Shown here: one piece after another, positions 52,329-61,555 of the stretch | Numbering within the stretch: position 1 is the stretch's first letter | Layout: the number at the start of each line of letters is the position of its first letter | Source: Microbulbifer sp. MI-G | GTDB taxonomy: Bacteria > Pseudomonadota > Gammaproteobacteria > Pseudomonadales > Cellvibrionaceae | Direction: 5' to 3' | Length of the DNA: 64,000 nt | Assembly: GCF_030440425.1 (NCBI RefSeq) | Contig: NZ_CP098023.1 | Location: forward strand, 4,175,001-4,239,000 | Notes under the pieces: model-generated | The model's database searches: none | Told to the model about the DNA's origin: nothing | What the model saw: the letters and a program-made list of their open reading frames with translations, nothing else | Translations under genes and position numbers: made by a program

Positions 52329-54248
52329 GTGATCAATTTGCAAGGTGTCTCCCTGCAGCGGGGGGCACGGGAACTGTTGCTCAGCGCGGATTGCCGCATT
52401 TTCCCCGGCCACAAGGTGGGGATTATCGGCGCGAATGGCTGTGGCAAGTCCACCCTGTTCCAGCTATTGCTCGGCCAGTTGGAGAGCGATGCCGGCCAGG
52501 TGGATTTGCCGAACACCTGGCGTATCGCCCATATGGCCCAAGAGGTCGAGGCCAGCGACCAGCCCGCCCTCGACTATGTCCTCGATGGCGACAGAGCACT
52601 GCGCCAGTTACAAAAACAGCTGGCGGCAGCGGAGAGCTGCAGTGATACCGATGGTCACGAGTTGGCAGAACTGCACGAGCGTATGGCGAGTATTGATGGC
52701 TACAGCGGACCGGCGCGGGCAGCGCAATTGCTCAGTGGCCTGGGATTCTCCCACACCGAGCAACAACGGCCGGTGCACAGTTTTTCCGGTGGCTGGCGCA
52801 TCCGCCTCAATCTCGCGCGCGCTCTGATGTGCCCGGCAGATCTGATGCTGCTGGACGAACCCACCAACCACTTGGACCTCGATGCCACCCTGTGGCTGGA
52901 GCAGTGGCTGCAGCGCTTCCCCGGTACACTGCTGATGATTTCCCACGACCGGGATTTCCTCGACGCAGTTGTCGACGGCATTGTCAGTTTCGAGCGACAA
53001 AAACTGGTGTTCTACAGCGGCAACTACAGCGCTTTTGAGCGCGCACGCGCCGAGCGTCTGGCGCAGCAACAGCTTCAGTACGAAAAGCAGCGGGCCGAGC
53101 GCGCACATATGGAAGATTTCGTGCGGCGCTTTCGCGCCAAGGCCAGTAAAGCCAAACAGGCCCAGAGCCGTTTAAAGGCGCTGGACCGCATGGCCCGGAT
53201 CGCCCCGGCCCATGTGGACTCTCCCTTCCAGTTCACTCTGCCGTGCGCAGAAAAAACCTCCAATCCCCTGGTCGACCTGCGTGAGGCAGACATCGGCTAT
53301 ACCGGTAAGGTCGTGGTCCATAAAGTGCAGCTGGGTATCCAGCCGGGCCGTCGTATCGGTTTGCTCGGCCCCAACGGCGCGGGCAAATCCTCACTGATCA
53401 AGACCCTTGCCGGGCAACTTCCCCCCCTGAGTGGCGAGCGCCAGTGCGGGGAGCACCTGGCGATTGGCTATTTTGCCCAACACCAGCTGGAAGCCCTCGA
53501 CACTGCCGCCTCCCCGCTACTACACCTGCAGAGGCTGAGTACCGATGCCAGCGAACAGTCCCTGCGCGATTTTCTCGGCGGTTATGGTTTTGTTGGCGAC
53601 CGGGTATTTGAGACCGTGGCGGGCTTTTCCGGAGGAGAAAAGGCACGCCTGGCCCTGGCGATCCTGGCCTGGCAAAAACCCAATCTGCTACTGCTGGACG
53701 AACCCACCAACCACCTGGACCTGGAAATGCGCCACGCCCTGACCCTGGCGCTGGCGGAGTTTTCCGGCGCTGTGGTGCTGGTTTCCCATGACCGCCACCT
53801 GCTCGCCAATACCGCCGATGAATTTATTCTGGTGGCAGATGGACGCGCCGAACCCTACAGCGGCGACCTGGAAGAGTATAAGCAGTGGCTATTGGGCTAC
53901 AATCGCGAGAAAAAACGCCGCGGGGAAACAACACCGGACACTGCCGGGGACAACACCGGCCCGGTCGGGGACAAAAAAACCCAGCGGCGCACCGCCGCTG
54001 CACTGCGCGAGCAGTGGAAACCCCTGGCAAAAAAACTGAAAACCCTCGAGCACCAGTTGTCTTCAGCAGAGAAACAACTGTCCCAAACCCGGGAAAAACT
54101 CGCGGACGAAAGCCTTTACAGCGGCGGGCAGCATGAAGAGATCGCCCGACTCAACCAGGTGCAAACCGAACAGAGCGAGAGGCTCGCAGCGCTGGAATTG
54201 GAGTGGCTGGAAACTTCCGAACAGCTGGAGGCATTACGCGGTGAATAG
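52329..54248 (+). CDS. ABC-F family ATPase (YheS-like)
   Basis: 639-aa soluble protein with two ABC cassettes. First: GANGCGKSTLFQLL, FSGGWRIRLNLARAL and LMLLDEPTNHLDLDATLWLE. Second: GPNGAGKSSLIKTL, FSGGEKARLALAILA and LLLLDEPTNHLDLEMRHALT. The linker between them is the arm-bearing P-site tRNA interaction motif (AQQQLQYEKQRAERAHMEDF). A C-terminal coiled coil (EHQLSSAEKQLSQTREKLAD) closes it. ABC-F proteins act on ribosomes rather than in transport. It is most like YheS by length and C-terminal coil. Confidence 0.94.
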   Translation: MINLQGVSLQRGARELLLSADCRIFPGHKVGIIGANGCGKSTLFQLLLGQLESDAGQVDLPNTWRIAHMAQEVEASDQPALDYVLDGDRALRQLQKQLAAAESCSDTDGHELAELHERMASIDGYSGPARAAQLLSGLGFSHTEQQRPVHSFSGGWRIRLNLARALMCPADLMLLDEPTNHLDLDATLWLEQWLQRFPGTLLMISHDRDFLDAVVDGIVSFERQKLVFYSGNYSAFERARAERLAQQQLQYEKQRAERAHMEDFVRRFRAKASKAKQAQSRLKALDRMARIAPAHVDSPFQFTLPCAEKTSNPLVDLREADIGYTGKVVVHKVQLGIQPGRRIGLLGPNGAGKSSLIKTLAGQLPPLSGERQCGEHLAIGYFAQHQLEALDTAASPLLHLQRLSTDASEQSLRDFLGGYGFVGDRVFETVAGFSGGEKARLALAILAWQKPNLLLLDEPTNHLDLEMRHALTLALAEFSGAVVLVSHDRHLLANTADEFILVADGRAEPYSGDLEEYKQWLLGYNREKKRRGETTPDTAGDNTGPVGDKKTQRRTAAALREQWKPLAKKLKTLEHQLSSAEKQLSQTREKLADESLYSGGQHEEIARLNQVQTEQSERLAALELEWLETSEQLEALRGE

Positions 54249-54379
54249 CCTGCCCAAAAACGCTGTCGATGCGCGCCCGAACACGAGCCGGACCGGGTCA
54301 GAACCCGTCCAGCCCGCCAACGCCGGAAATGTTGTTTCCTGACCCAGCGGGCCGATGTACCCGCCCCGGGAAACCCAGC

Positions 54380-55237
54380 TCATCGGATACATCCATACTC
54401 ATCCACGGCGATACCGATCGGGGTATTTGGACACTGGTCCAGATAGGTGGGCACCCCATCAAAATCCGAATCCAAAGGGCATCCATCGAGATGCACATCG
54501 ATACCAACCGGCGTTTGCGGGCACTGATCGGTTGCATCGATAACCCCGTCGGCATCCTCGTCATACCAGAAATCCGGATATTCAACCCACTGGTAACCTA
54601 CTGCAATACTGGCAAATCCATCCACCCCGCCCTCTTCTATACCCTGAAAAAGACGCACATCCGCACGCGCCTGCCAGCGCGGTCCCAGGCTGTATTTGAT
54701 TCCGAGACCGAGATTAAACATCGTCTGGCGATCATCCCAATTGCAATCGTCTCCCGGATATTCAAGTTCGTAACGACAAACATCCGGATATTCATCCTCC
54801 CTGTCTGCATAGTAGCGATCCGGTGCATCATCGAACTCTATACGGATCTCACCGATACCAAAGGCAACATAGGGTTGCCAGCAAAAGTTACCGCAGAATT
54901 GTCCCGCGAACTGGTAGAGCAAATCCAGGTGATAATTGTACACTTCCACCTTCTCGGGAATTTCCTTGACATTCACCGTAAAGTAATCAACAACGCCTTC
55001 CATAGCCCAGTAATTGGTCATATTGAACCCGAGACCAAGGCCGACACCCGTGGTATCCCGCAGGGTGTAATCCTGAAATGGTGTGCCGTTGAGACGATCG
55101 TCGTGGAACCAGTATTTGCCGCCTTTCGCATAGAGATTGAGCGTTCCCACAAAGTCAGCATCCACTTGTGCACTCAACACAACAAATAAAAAAACGATAC
55201 AGCGCAGCTTGGAAGCTACCATGTGATAATTTTCCAT
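54380..55237 (-). CDS. Outer-membrane beta-barrel with thrombospondin type 3 repeats (OmpA-like, no OmpA domain)
   Basis: 285-aa protein if started at ATG 55237 (ATG 55222 and TTG 55249 are alternatives). A signal peptide (CIVFLFVVLSAQVDA) is followed by an eight-strand-like barrel with GLGLGFNMTNYWAMEGVVDY and LGLGIKYSLGPRWQARADVR. Two TSP3 calcium-binding repeats close it, DEDADGVIDATDQCPQTP and DSDFDGVPTYLDQCPNTP. In most relatives an OmpA-like peptidoglycan-binding domain follows; here the frame stops right after DEYGCIR, and none is seen in other frames. It may be truncated or a real short variant. Confidence 0.85.
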   Translation of the reverse strand: MENYHMVASKLRCIVFLFVVLSAQVDADFVGTLNLYAKGGKYWFHDDRLNGTPFQDYTLRDTTGVGLGLGFNMTNYWAMEGVVDYFTVNVKEIPEKVEVYNYHLDLLYQFAGQFCGNFCWQPYVAFGIGEIRIEFDDAPDRYYADREDEYPDVCRYELEYPGDDCNWDDRQTMFNLGLGIKYSLGPRWQARADVRLFQGIEEGGVDGFASIAVGYQWVEYPDFWYDEDADGVIDATDQCPQTPVGIDVHLDGCPLDSDFDGVPTYLDQCPNTPIGIAVDEYGCIR

Positions 55238-55249
55238 CCGTGGCACCAA

Positions 55250-56467
55250 ATTCTATTAGGAATTCATTGCTGTCAAAATCACCTGGCAATGCACTGAAAC
55301 CACGGACAGCAAATTGCCGTCACTCATTGCAGCGTGATTTTCACTCCCTGCCTGATTCGAACGCCTGTTTATCACACCGAACACCAAACTGCCGGGTGAG
55401 CACAGCCTCAAAGAGGTAACCGCCACTGACTGTAGGTCCCTGCAACTCAAAATGCTATCTAACGACGCTTTTGCACCTGGTTTGCTCAGGGGGAATTCAA
55501 CGAAGCGGAAATCTCTGCCTCATTATCAGTTTGATAAAATTGCGATCAGTACTAGCAGCATAGACTGGAAAAAGCGCATAACGCCCGTAAACAGGACCAG
55601 CGCAAGTAATCCCGACGCCAAGTATCAATACCCGATCAAAAGCAATTCCGCTGAGGCCATATAGCGGATTTAACAACGGCGCTGACACTGCAACGCTGTT
55701 GTTTTTCCGGAAAAAAATCGCTGCCAAACTATGACAACCGCTTTTTTATGGCATTAAAAAAACAAGCGAAAAGCAATATTCAAGCGACAACGTGCTACCA
55801 TACGCCTTGTCAGTCCGAGGGCAGGCTGCAACGGATGCGATGTTCAGATATACACAAAAACCGCTCTTCTGAAAAAACTGGACACCGTGGGGCACAGCAA
55901 GGCCACCGGGATACCAGTGGATCTCCGTGCATTTCCACAGTTATTGGTTCCTGGATAGCTGATGACAACCCGCCACACAGCCAATCCATTGTTTCTTGAC
56001 TTAACAGCTGGTTTTCCAGGCAATAGAACAGTGTAGAAACTCCACTCGCGGGGGATGTGACCTATCTCCTCGCGCAGTTGCGATACCAGAAGCTGACAGG
56101 CTCCGAGCTGTTGACCCATTATTTTCCTTTCTTACCAAAGGATAAAAAGCAACCCGGCCTCCCGAATCGCTGATTTTTTCTTTGTTGTCAACCCAAGCCA
56201 GTGCGCCAAATCCACATAGCGGGTAATGTGCAACAACCCGCTCAAGCAAAAACCGGTTTTCATAGACGGACGACAAACGAGACGGGTTCGGCCGATGGTG
56301 ATTCAAGGCGGGTTGAAAGTACGTTCTGGTATTGAGGAGTGGTATAAGGCCCTCGGCCATGCACTGGATAGCCACACCGGGATTTCAGTGAGACGTCAAA
56401 AAAAGCTGTCTTATGATTTTTTGCAGCACACTACCGCGGTTCTGATCCGATTTGACCAAAAACAAGA
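55250..56467. other. Gene-poor stretch 3' of tRNA-Arg
   Basis: About 1.2 kb without a gene I can name. The best candidate is a minus-strand ORF at 55844-56119 (listed separately). Composition is mixed and several short ORFs overlap. Its location at the 3' side of a tRNA gene is the usual place for integrated elements, but no integrase and no repeat of the tRNA end was found. Confidence 0.45.
55844..56119 (-). CDS. Hypothetical protein
   Basis: 91-aa ORF MGQQLGACQLLVSQLREEIG with AAAGGAAAATA directly before the ATG, a good ribosome-binding site. The first 60 residues look protein-like (HIPREWSFYTVLLPGKPAVK); the end is less so. No family recognised. It may be a remnant. Confidence 0.35.
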   Translation of the reverse strand: MGQQLGACQLLVSQLREEIGHIPREWSFYTVLLPGKPAVKSRNNGLAVWRVVISYPGTNNCGNARRSTGIPVALLCPTVSSFFRRAVFVYI

Positions 56468-56544
56468 TGGCCCGCTCGGAGGGATTCGAACCCCCGACTT
56501 CCACCTCCGGAGGGTGGCGCTCTATCCAGCTGAGCTACGAGCGG
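56468..56544 (-). tRNA. tRNA-Arg (anticodon CCG)
   Basis: 77 bases including an encoded CCA. Acceptor CCGCTCG pairs with CGAGCGG, G73 is the discriminator, and T8-A9 are present. The D arm is GCTC/GAGC, the anticodon stem CCACC/GGTGG encloses loop CTCCGGA, giving anticodon CCG (codon CGG), and the T arm has loop TTCGAAT. All arms pair, with one G-U in the T stem. Confidence 0.97.
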
Positions 56545-56824
56545 GTAGTGTGGGGCCTGGACCATCAACCCCTGTGGCCTGTTGGAAAGGGCCGATACCC
56601 CGTGATCCGCCCCCGGACGCACAAGAACAATGCTGTCTTCTGCCAGGGCAAGAGTGACTGCCGGTACGGAGTGGGCGGAGTATACAGAAGCAGTGCGGGG
56701 TGTGAAAGGCATTGTGTCGGCTCAACCGGCCTTTGGCAAGGACTGGTGGTGTGCTTATAATGCGTGGCGTTGAAGTACGCAGTGGTATGGGGTGAATTCT
56801 GTTCGGTCCTTTGAGGGGGGTAGT

Positions 56825-57241
56825 ATGAAGAGTATTTTGGGTTTTGTGGCGGCACTGACCGTCAGTGCGGCTGCCGCAGTGGCCCAGTCTGTTGACCAGG
56901 AGATTGCCGAGCGTATTGCTCCGGCGGGCAAAACCTGTATGAAAGGTGAGGCATGTGCAGCAGCGGTAGCAGCGGCACCGGAGAGTGCCAGTGCCGCTGG
57001 ACGCAGTGGCGAGCAGATCTACAACGCGAGCTGTTTCACCTGTCACGCAGCCGGCGTAGCGGGTGCACCCAAGCTCGGCGATGTGGCCGCCTGGGCGCCG
57101 CGGATCGCCAAGGGCATGGAGACGCTCTACAGCAACGCCATCAACGGTATCAATGCCATGCCGCCCAAAGGCCTGTGTATGGATTGCAGCGATGACGAAA
57201 TCAAAGCGACCGTCGACTATATGGTGGAAAAAAGCAAGTAG
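56825..57241 (+). CDS. Cytochrome c5-family protein
   Basis: 138-aa periplasmic c-type cytochrome. Signal peptide MKSILGFVAALTVSAAAAVAQ; haem-binding CFTCH in IYNASCFTCHAAGVAGAPKL; axial Met likely in NGINAMPPKGLCM. The extra Cys pair in GLCMDCSDD is typical of c5. It carries electrons between respiratory complexes. GAGGGGGG lies seven bases before the ATG. In the family an N-terminal Ala-rich part precedes the fold, as here. Confidence 0.93.
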   Translation: MKSILGFVAALTVSAAAAVAQSVDQEIAERIAPAGKTCMKGEACAAAVAAAPESASAAGRSGEQIYNASCFTCHAAGVAGAPKLGDVAAWAPRIAKGMETLYSNAINGINAMPPKGLCMDCSDDEIKATVDYMVEKSK

Positions 57242-57258
57242 CCGCTTACGCTACCCGG

Positions 57259-57285
57259 AGGCCGCTCAAGGAGCGGCCTTTTTTG
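57259..57285 (+). terminator. Rho-independent terminator after cytochrome c5
   Basis: GGCCGCTC AAG GAGCGGCC followed by TTTTTT: a textbook stem of 8 bp with a T run, starting 19 bases after the stop. Confidence 0.95.
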
Positions 57286-57367
57286 TTCGCCGGTCATGGC
57301 CTATGCCCCACGAGAGTACCAGGCGCTGCTGGCGCAACAAGGATAAAGGTATCGCGCTGCGCGCACC

Positions 57368-59401
57368 TCAATCAAACATGCGCAACAACGACCCCAGGGT
57401 CTCCTCTCCCTTTGTCTGATTCTGCTGCGGCGTGGTTTTGCCGAATCCCTCCCGAATTACATCCTCCTCGGGCAATTCATCCAAAAAGCGGCTGGGCGTG
57501 GTGTCCTGAATTTCGCCGAACTGCTTGCGCTTGCCGGCCAGGGTCATCGTCAGCGTGCGCTGCGCGCGGGTGATACCGACGTAGGTGAGACGGCGCTCCT
57601 CTTCAATATTGTCATCTTCGATACTGTTGCGATGCGGCAGCAGGTTTTCCTCCATGCCGATCATAAAGACATGGGGGAATTCCAGGCCCTTGGCGGCGTG
57701 CAGCGTCATCAGACTGACCTTATCGGTAGCCTCCTCTTCCTCCTGGCGCTCCAGCATATCCCGCAGGATCAGCTTGGAGATGGCCTGTTCCAGGCGGATA
57801 TCCTGCTCCAGTGCATCATCGGTGCCCGCCATGATCTTGTTGAGGGACTCCAGCAGCCAGTACACATTCTCCATGCGCTTCTCAGCCACTTTCTCACTGC
57901 TGGCGTTTTGCGCCAGCCAGCCGGCGTAGTCGATATCCTCCAGCATTTCGCGCAGGGCCTCGCTGGCAGTGGTTTCGCGGCAGTTGCGCTGTACACCCTC
58001 GAGCCACAGGGCAAAGCGGTTGAGACGTTCGTAGCCCTGTTCGTTAATCTGGGCCTTGAAGCCCAGTTCGCAACAGGCCTTGAACAGGGAGACCTCGCGA
58101 CTTTTGGCATAGTGGCCCAGGGTTTCCAGGCTGCTGGTGCCAATCTGGCGGCGCGGGGTGTTGATAATCCTCAGGAAAGCGTTGTCATCGTCGGGATTCA
58201 CCAGCAAGCGGAGGTAGGCCATCACGTCCTTGATCTCGGTGCGGGCGAAAAACGAGGTGCCCCCGGACATCTGGTAAGGGATTTGGTGTTCCTGCAGCTT
58301 CAGCTCCACCAAGCGCGCCTGGTGGTTACCGCGGTAGAGCACGGCGAAATCCCTGAATTTGCAGCCGCGACGGCTTTTTTGCAGGTAGATCTCGTTGGCG
58401 ATGCGCTCGGCCTCGTCATTTTCGTTGATCATCCTGATCACGCGAATCTCTTCCCCCAGGCCGCGATCGGACCACAGCGCCTTGTCAAACTCATGGGGAT
58501 TATGGGCGATCAACTGGTTGGCCACTTTGAGAATACGACTGGTGGAGCGGTAGTTTTGTTCCAGCTTGATCAGGCGCAGGCCGGGGAAATCGGTCTTGAG
58601 GGCAGTCATATTCTCCGGTCGCGCGCCGCGCCAGGCGTAGATGGACTGATCGTCGTCCCCCACCACCGTGAGACTGCCGCGATCCCCCAGCAGCAGTTTC
58701 ACCAGCAGGTACTGGGCATTGTTGGTGTCCTGGTATTCGTCCACCAGCAGGTAGCGGATCTTCCTGCGCCAGCGCAGCAGCAACTCCGGGTCACTGTCGA
58801 ACAGCTGCACCGGCAGCAGGATCAAGTCGTCGAAGTCCACCGCATTATACGCCTTGAGGGCCTCGCAGTAGCGATCGTAGGCAATGGCAATGGCCTGTTC
58901 ACCGGGGCTCTGTGCCTGCTCCAGGGCCCGGCGCGGTGTGCGCATATCATTCTTCCAGTTGGAGATCTGGTTCTGCACCCGGTCGAGCAGGTCCGTATCC
59001 AGATCACCATCGCGCAGCATCAGCTCCTTGATCAAGGCGCGGGCGTCCTCGGCATCGAAGATGGAGAAGCCCGGCTTCAGGCCGGCAGCGCGATATTCCT
59101 TGCGCAGGATATTCAGGCCCAGGTTGTGGAAGGTGGATACGACAAGGCCATGACTTGCCCTGGAGCGCTTGCCATCCGGCCCCGCCAGCAGTTTGCCCAC
59201 CCGCTCTTTCATTTCTCGCGCGGCCTTGTTGGTAAAGGTGAGGGCAGCGATATTGCGCGCGGCGTAGCCACACTGCTCGATCAGGTAAACGATCTTGCGG
59301 GTGATGACGCTGGTCTTGCCGGAGCCGGCACCGGCCAGTACCAGGCAGGGACTATCGACATATTTCACCGCTTCCGATTGGCGGGGATTGAGCTGGGTCA
59401 T
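57368..59401 (-). CDS. rep: ATP-dependent DNA helicase Rep
   Basis: 677-aa superfamily 1 helicase from ATG 59401 (MTQLNPRQSEAVKYVDSPCL). Motifs: I AGAGSGKTSVITRKI, Ia LTFTNKAAREMKERV, II LLVDEYQDTNNAQY, III TVVGDDDQSIYAWRGA, IV LEQNYRSTSRIL, V MTLHAAKGLEFPHVFMIGME and VI RRLTYVGITRAQ. Length and the YCEALKAYNAVDFDDL stretch match Rep rather than UvrD. Rep clears proteins ahead of forks and works with PriA at restart. An in-frame upstream TTG at 59473 would add 24 unrelated residues. Confidence 0.95.
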   Translation of the reverse strand: MTQLNPRQSEAVKYVDSPCLVLAGAGSGKTSVITRKIVYLIEQCGYAARNIAALTFTNKAAREMKERVGKLLAGPDGKRSRASHGLVVSTFHNLGLNILRKEYRAAGLKPGFSIFDAEDARALIKELMLRDGDLDTDLLDRVQNQISNWKNDMRTPRRALEQAQSPGEQAIAIAYDRYCEALKAYNAVDFDDLILLPVQLFDSDPELLLRWRRKIRYLLVDEYQDTNNAQYLLVKLLLGDRGSLTVVGDDDQSIYAWRGARPENMTALKTDFPGLRLIKLEQNYRSTSRILKVANQLIAHNPHEFDKALWSDRGLGEEIRVIRMINENDEAERIANEIYLQKSRRGCKFRDFAVLYRGNHQARLVELKLQEHQIPYQMSGGTSFFARTEIKDVMAYLRLLVNPDDDNAFLRIINTPRRQIGTSSLETLGHYAKSREVSLFKACCELGFKAQINEQGYERLNRFALWLEGVQRNCRETTASEALREMLEDIDYAGWLAQNASSEKVAEKRMENVYWLLESLNKIMAGTDDALEQDIRLEQAISKLILRDMLERQEEEEATDKVSLMTLHAAKGLEFPHVFMIGMEENLLPHRNSIEDDNIEEERRLTYVGITRAQRTLTMTLAGKRKQFGEIQDTTPSRFLDELPEEDVIREGFGKTTPQQNQTKGEETLGSLLRMFD

Positions 59402-59554
59402 AGATGGGGCTACATGGTTGCGCGACGGAAAAGCGGGGGATTCTATCAGCCTTGGCTCGATTCCTCCCAGCACCCGTACGAAGGTTCGCCTGGGCGTGTA
59501 CTTTGACGGTGGGATTGGCTATAAATGCGCCCTATTCTCTGCCTGTGTCATCCC

Positions 59555-59773
59555 ATGCAACAACCCATTGCCGGTTATCATCTGGATGGAGAGGGTCACT
59601 GGGTAGCCGAGCTTGCCTGTGGCCACTGCCAGCATGTGCGCCACAATCCGCCCTGGACCAACCGGCCCTGGGTAATCACTGAGGCGGGGCGCGCATCCAG
59701 ATTGGGCGTTCAACTCAACTGCAGGAAATGCGATGCGGGGCTGCCGCCCGATAAACTCGAAAAGGCGCTATAG
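59555..59773 (+). CDS. DUF3565 protein
   Basis: 72-aa protein [20 protein letters not shown] with metal-type Cys/His pattern [19 protein letters not shown] and CRKC near the end. This is the DUF3565 family, function unknown, possibly zinc-binding. An upstream start at 59525 is less likely. It is followed two bases later by the UPF0178 gene. Confidence 0.85.
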   Translation: MQQPIAGYHLDGEGHWVAELACGHCQHVRHNPPWTNRPWVITEAGRASRLGVQLNCRKCDAGLPPDKLEKAL

Positions 59774-59775
59774 CC

Positions 59776-60231
59776 ATGACAAGAATCTGGGTCGATGCCG
59801 ATGCCTGCCCGGTGGTCATCAAGGAAATTCTGTTCCGCGCTGCAGAGCGCACTGCAACAGAAATGACCCTGGTAGCAAACCAGGCAGTCAGGGTGCCGCC
59901 GTCCCGTTATATCCGCTCCCTGCAGGTGACCGCGGGCTTTGATGTGGCCGACAATGAAATTGTGCAGCGCTGTGCAGCCGGGGATCTGGTGATCACCAGC
60001 GATATCCCCCTGGCGGCGGAGGTCATTGATAAGGGCGCCGAGGCCCTGAACCCCCGCGGTGAACGCTACACCAAGGCCAATATCCGCGCGCGCCTGAATA
60101 TGCGCGACTTTATGGATACCCTGCGTTCCAGCGGCGTGCATACCGGTGGCCCGCCGGCGCTCAGCCAGGCGGATCGCAAAGCCTTCGCCGATCAGTTGGA
60201 CCGGTGGCTGGCAAAGTGCCGCAACGAATAA
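59776..60231 (+). CDS. UPF0178 (YaiI/YqxD, DUF188) protein
   Basis: 151-aa protein [46 protein letters not shown] and [19 protein letters not shown] are the family signatures. The fold is PIN-like with conserved Asp residues, so nuclease action has been suspected, but no activity is firmly established. Confidence 0.92.
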   Translation: MTRIWVDADACPVVIKEILFRAAERTATEMTLVANQAVRVPPSRYIRSLQVTAGFDVADNEIVQRCAAGDLVITSDIPLAAEVIDKGAEALNPRGERYTKANIRARLNMRDFMDTLRSSGVHTGGPPALSQADRKAFADQLDRWLAKCRNE

Positions 60232-60246
60232 GCCTGGGGGTCAACA

Positions 60247-60744
60247 TTGGACAGTTTCAGGCTGGAGCCAATGCGGGCAACACAATTCTCAACACTGATG
60301 TCCTGGCTGCCGGATCGACAGCAGTGCCAGCAGTGGGGCGGCCCGCAGTTCCGCTTTCCTTTCAATAGGGCATCTTTCCTTGAGGATTGCCGCTGGCCGG
60401 AGTTGCCAAGCTACGTTCTCCAGAACCGTGAGGGTAAACTGCTCGCCTTTGGCCAGTATTACCGACACCTGGGCCGCTGTCATTTGGGACGCTTGATTGT
60501 TTCTCCCAATCATCGCGGGACCGGGCTGGGAAGCACTCTGGTTACCCGGCTCGCACAAACCGGTATCAAAGCCTTGGAGGTCACTGAGTGCTCCTTATTT
60601 GTACTGCGCACTAATTTGGCAGCACGCAGACTTTATGAAAAGCTGGGCTTTGTGGTGACCGCCTATCCAGAGCAGCGTGAGTGGCTCGACGCCTGTGATT
60701 TTATGGTCGCCCCGGCCGAAGGTTTCAAGGAGAACAAATCATAA
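60247..60744 (+). CDS. GNAT-family N-acetyltransferase
   Basis: 165-aa protein from TTG 60247; ATG 60271 (MRATQFS) is an alternative. The acetyl-CoA site is LIVSPNHRGTGLGSTLVTRL (R-G-x-G-L-G), then LFVLRTNLAARRLYEKLGF, both typical of GNATs. Acceptor unknown. The RIM-like GNAT gene follows 15 bases on, so both may be co-expressed. Confidence 0.88.
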   Translation: MDSFRLEPMRATQFSTLMSWLPDRQQCQQWGGPQFRFPFNRASFLEDCRWPELPSYVLQNREGKLLAFGQYYRHLGRCHLGRLIVSPNHRGTGLGSTLVTRLAQTGIKALEVTECSLFVLRTNLAARRLYEKLGFVVTAYPEQREWLDACDFMVAPAEGFKENKS

Positions 60745-60759
60745 AATAGTTATTAACCA

Positions 60760-61329
60760 ATGGCTGAACTAATACAACCAAACACCGAACGCCTGCAATT
60801 ACGCCAGTGGCGAGAGGCAGACAAACCCGCTCTCGCCGTAATGAATACCGACCCCAGGGTAATGGCATTTTTTCCTGCACTACTCACACGGGGAGAAAGT
60901 GATGCGGGTGTCGATCGTAACAGTACATATATAGAAGAGTATGGCTGGGGCTTCTGGGCGCTGGAACTTAAAGAGAGCGGTGAATTTCTCGGCTTTGTCG
61001 GCATCAAACCAGTCCCCGATGATCTGCCGTTTGCCCCTGCGGTAGAAATTGGTTGGCGCTTGGCCCATCCCCACTGGGGCAAGGGCTACGCCACTGAAGC
61101 TGCGCGCGCATCCCTGGCGGTGGCCTTTGAACGTTTACAACTGGCCGAAGTGGCCTCCTTCACTGCCCTGCCAAATCTTCGCTCCCAGCGGGTGATGGAG
61201 CGCCTTGGTATGCAGCGGGATGCCCTGGTGTTTGCCCATCGCCAGGTGCCCGCTGAAAGCCCGCTGTCGCGTCACTGCCTGTATCGGTTGACCGCAAAAG
61301 ACTGGGGCCAAATGGTCGCGGCGAAATAA
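60760..61329 (+). CDS. GNAT acetyltransferase, RimJ/RimL type
   Basis: 189-aa protein MAELIQPNTERLQLRQWREA, the typical RimJ/RimL beginning (T-x-R-L-x-L-R-x-W). EIGWRLAHPHWGKGYATEAA holds the acetyl-CoA motif and ALPNLRSQRVMERLGMQRD the late conserved helix. Such enzymes acetylate protein N-termini or small amines. Last recognisable core gene before the right-hand accessory region. Confidence 0.92.
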   Translation: MAELIQPNTERLQLRQWREADKPALAVMNTDPRVMAFFPALLTRGESDAGVDRNSTYIEEYGWGFWALELKESGEFLGFVGIKPVPDDLPFAPAVEIGWRLAHPHWGKGYATEAARASLAVAFERLQLAEVASFTALPNLRSQRVMERLGMQRDALVFAHRQVPAESPLSRHCLYRLTAKDWGQMVAAK

Positions 61330-61555
61330 TAACACCAGCACAAAGCACTGTTATTGACCCTGAGCGTTTTTAATGGAGTCAGAGGTGAGTGGGCCAAGTG
61401 ATTGGAGCCCTTTTTCCGGGCAATAAACTAATGCCTTTTCCGCTATGGTACATGGAGAAGGGGCAAGGTGTTAATCCGTGGGCGATAGGCAAAAAACAAT
61501 CCCGGATGTCCGGGGAATCAATGCTCAATGCCTTGATGCACAACAAACCACTTCA
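61330..61555. other. Stretch without supportable gene
   Basis: A 66-aa ORF begins at 61389 but shows no family features and runs into the dispersed repeat. Nothing else is supported. Confidence 0.4.

Noticed and set aside
56226..56657. 143-aa + strand ORF overlapping the tRNA
   Set aside because: It reads straight through the tRNA-Arg gene in antisense and has no domain pattern.
57632..59506. 624-aa open frame on the + strand opposite rep
   Set aside because: Fully antisense to a well-supported helicase gene; composition is that of a shadow frame.
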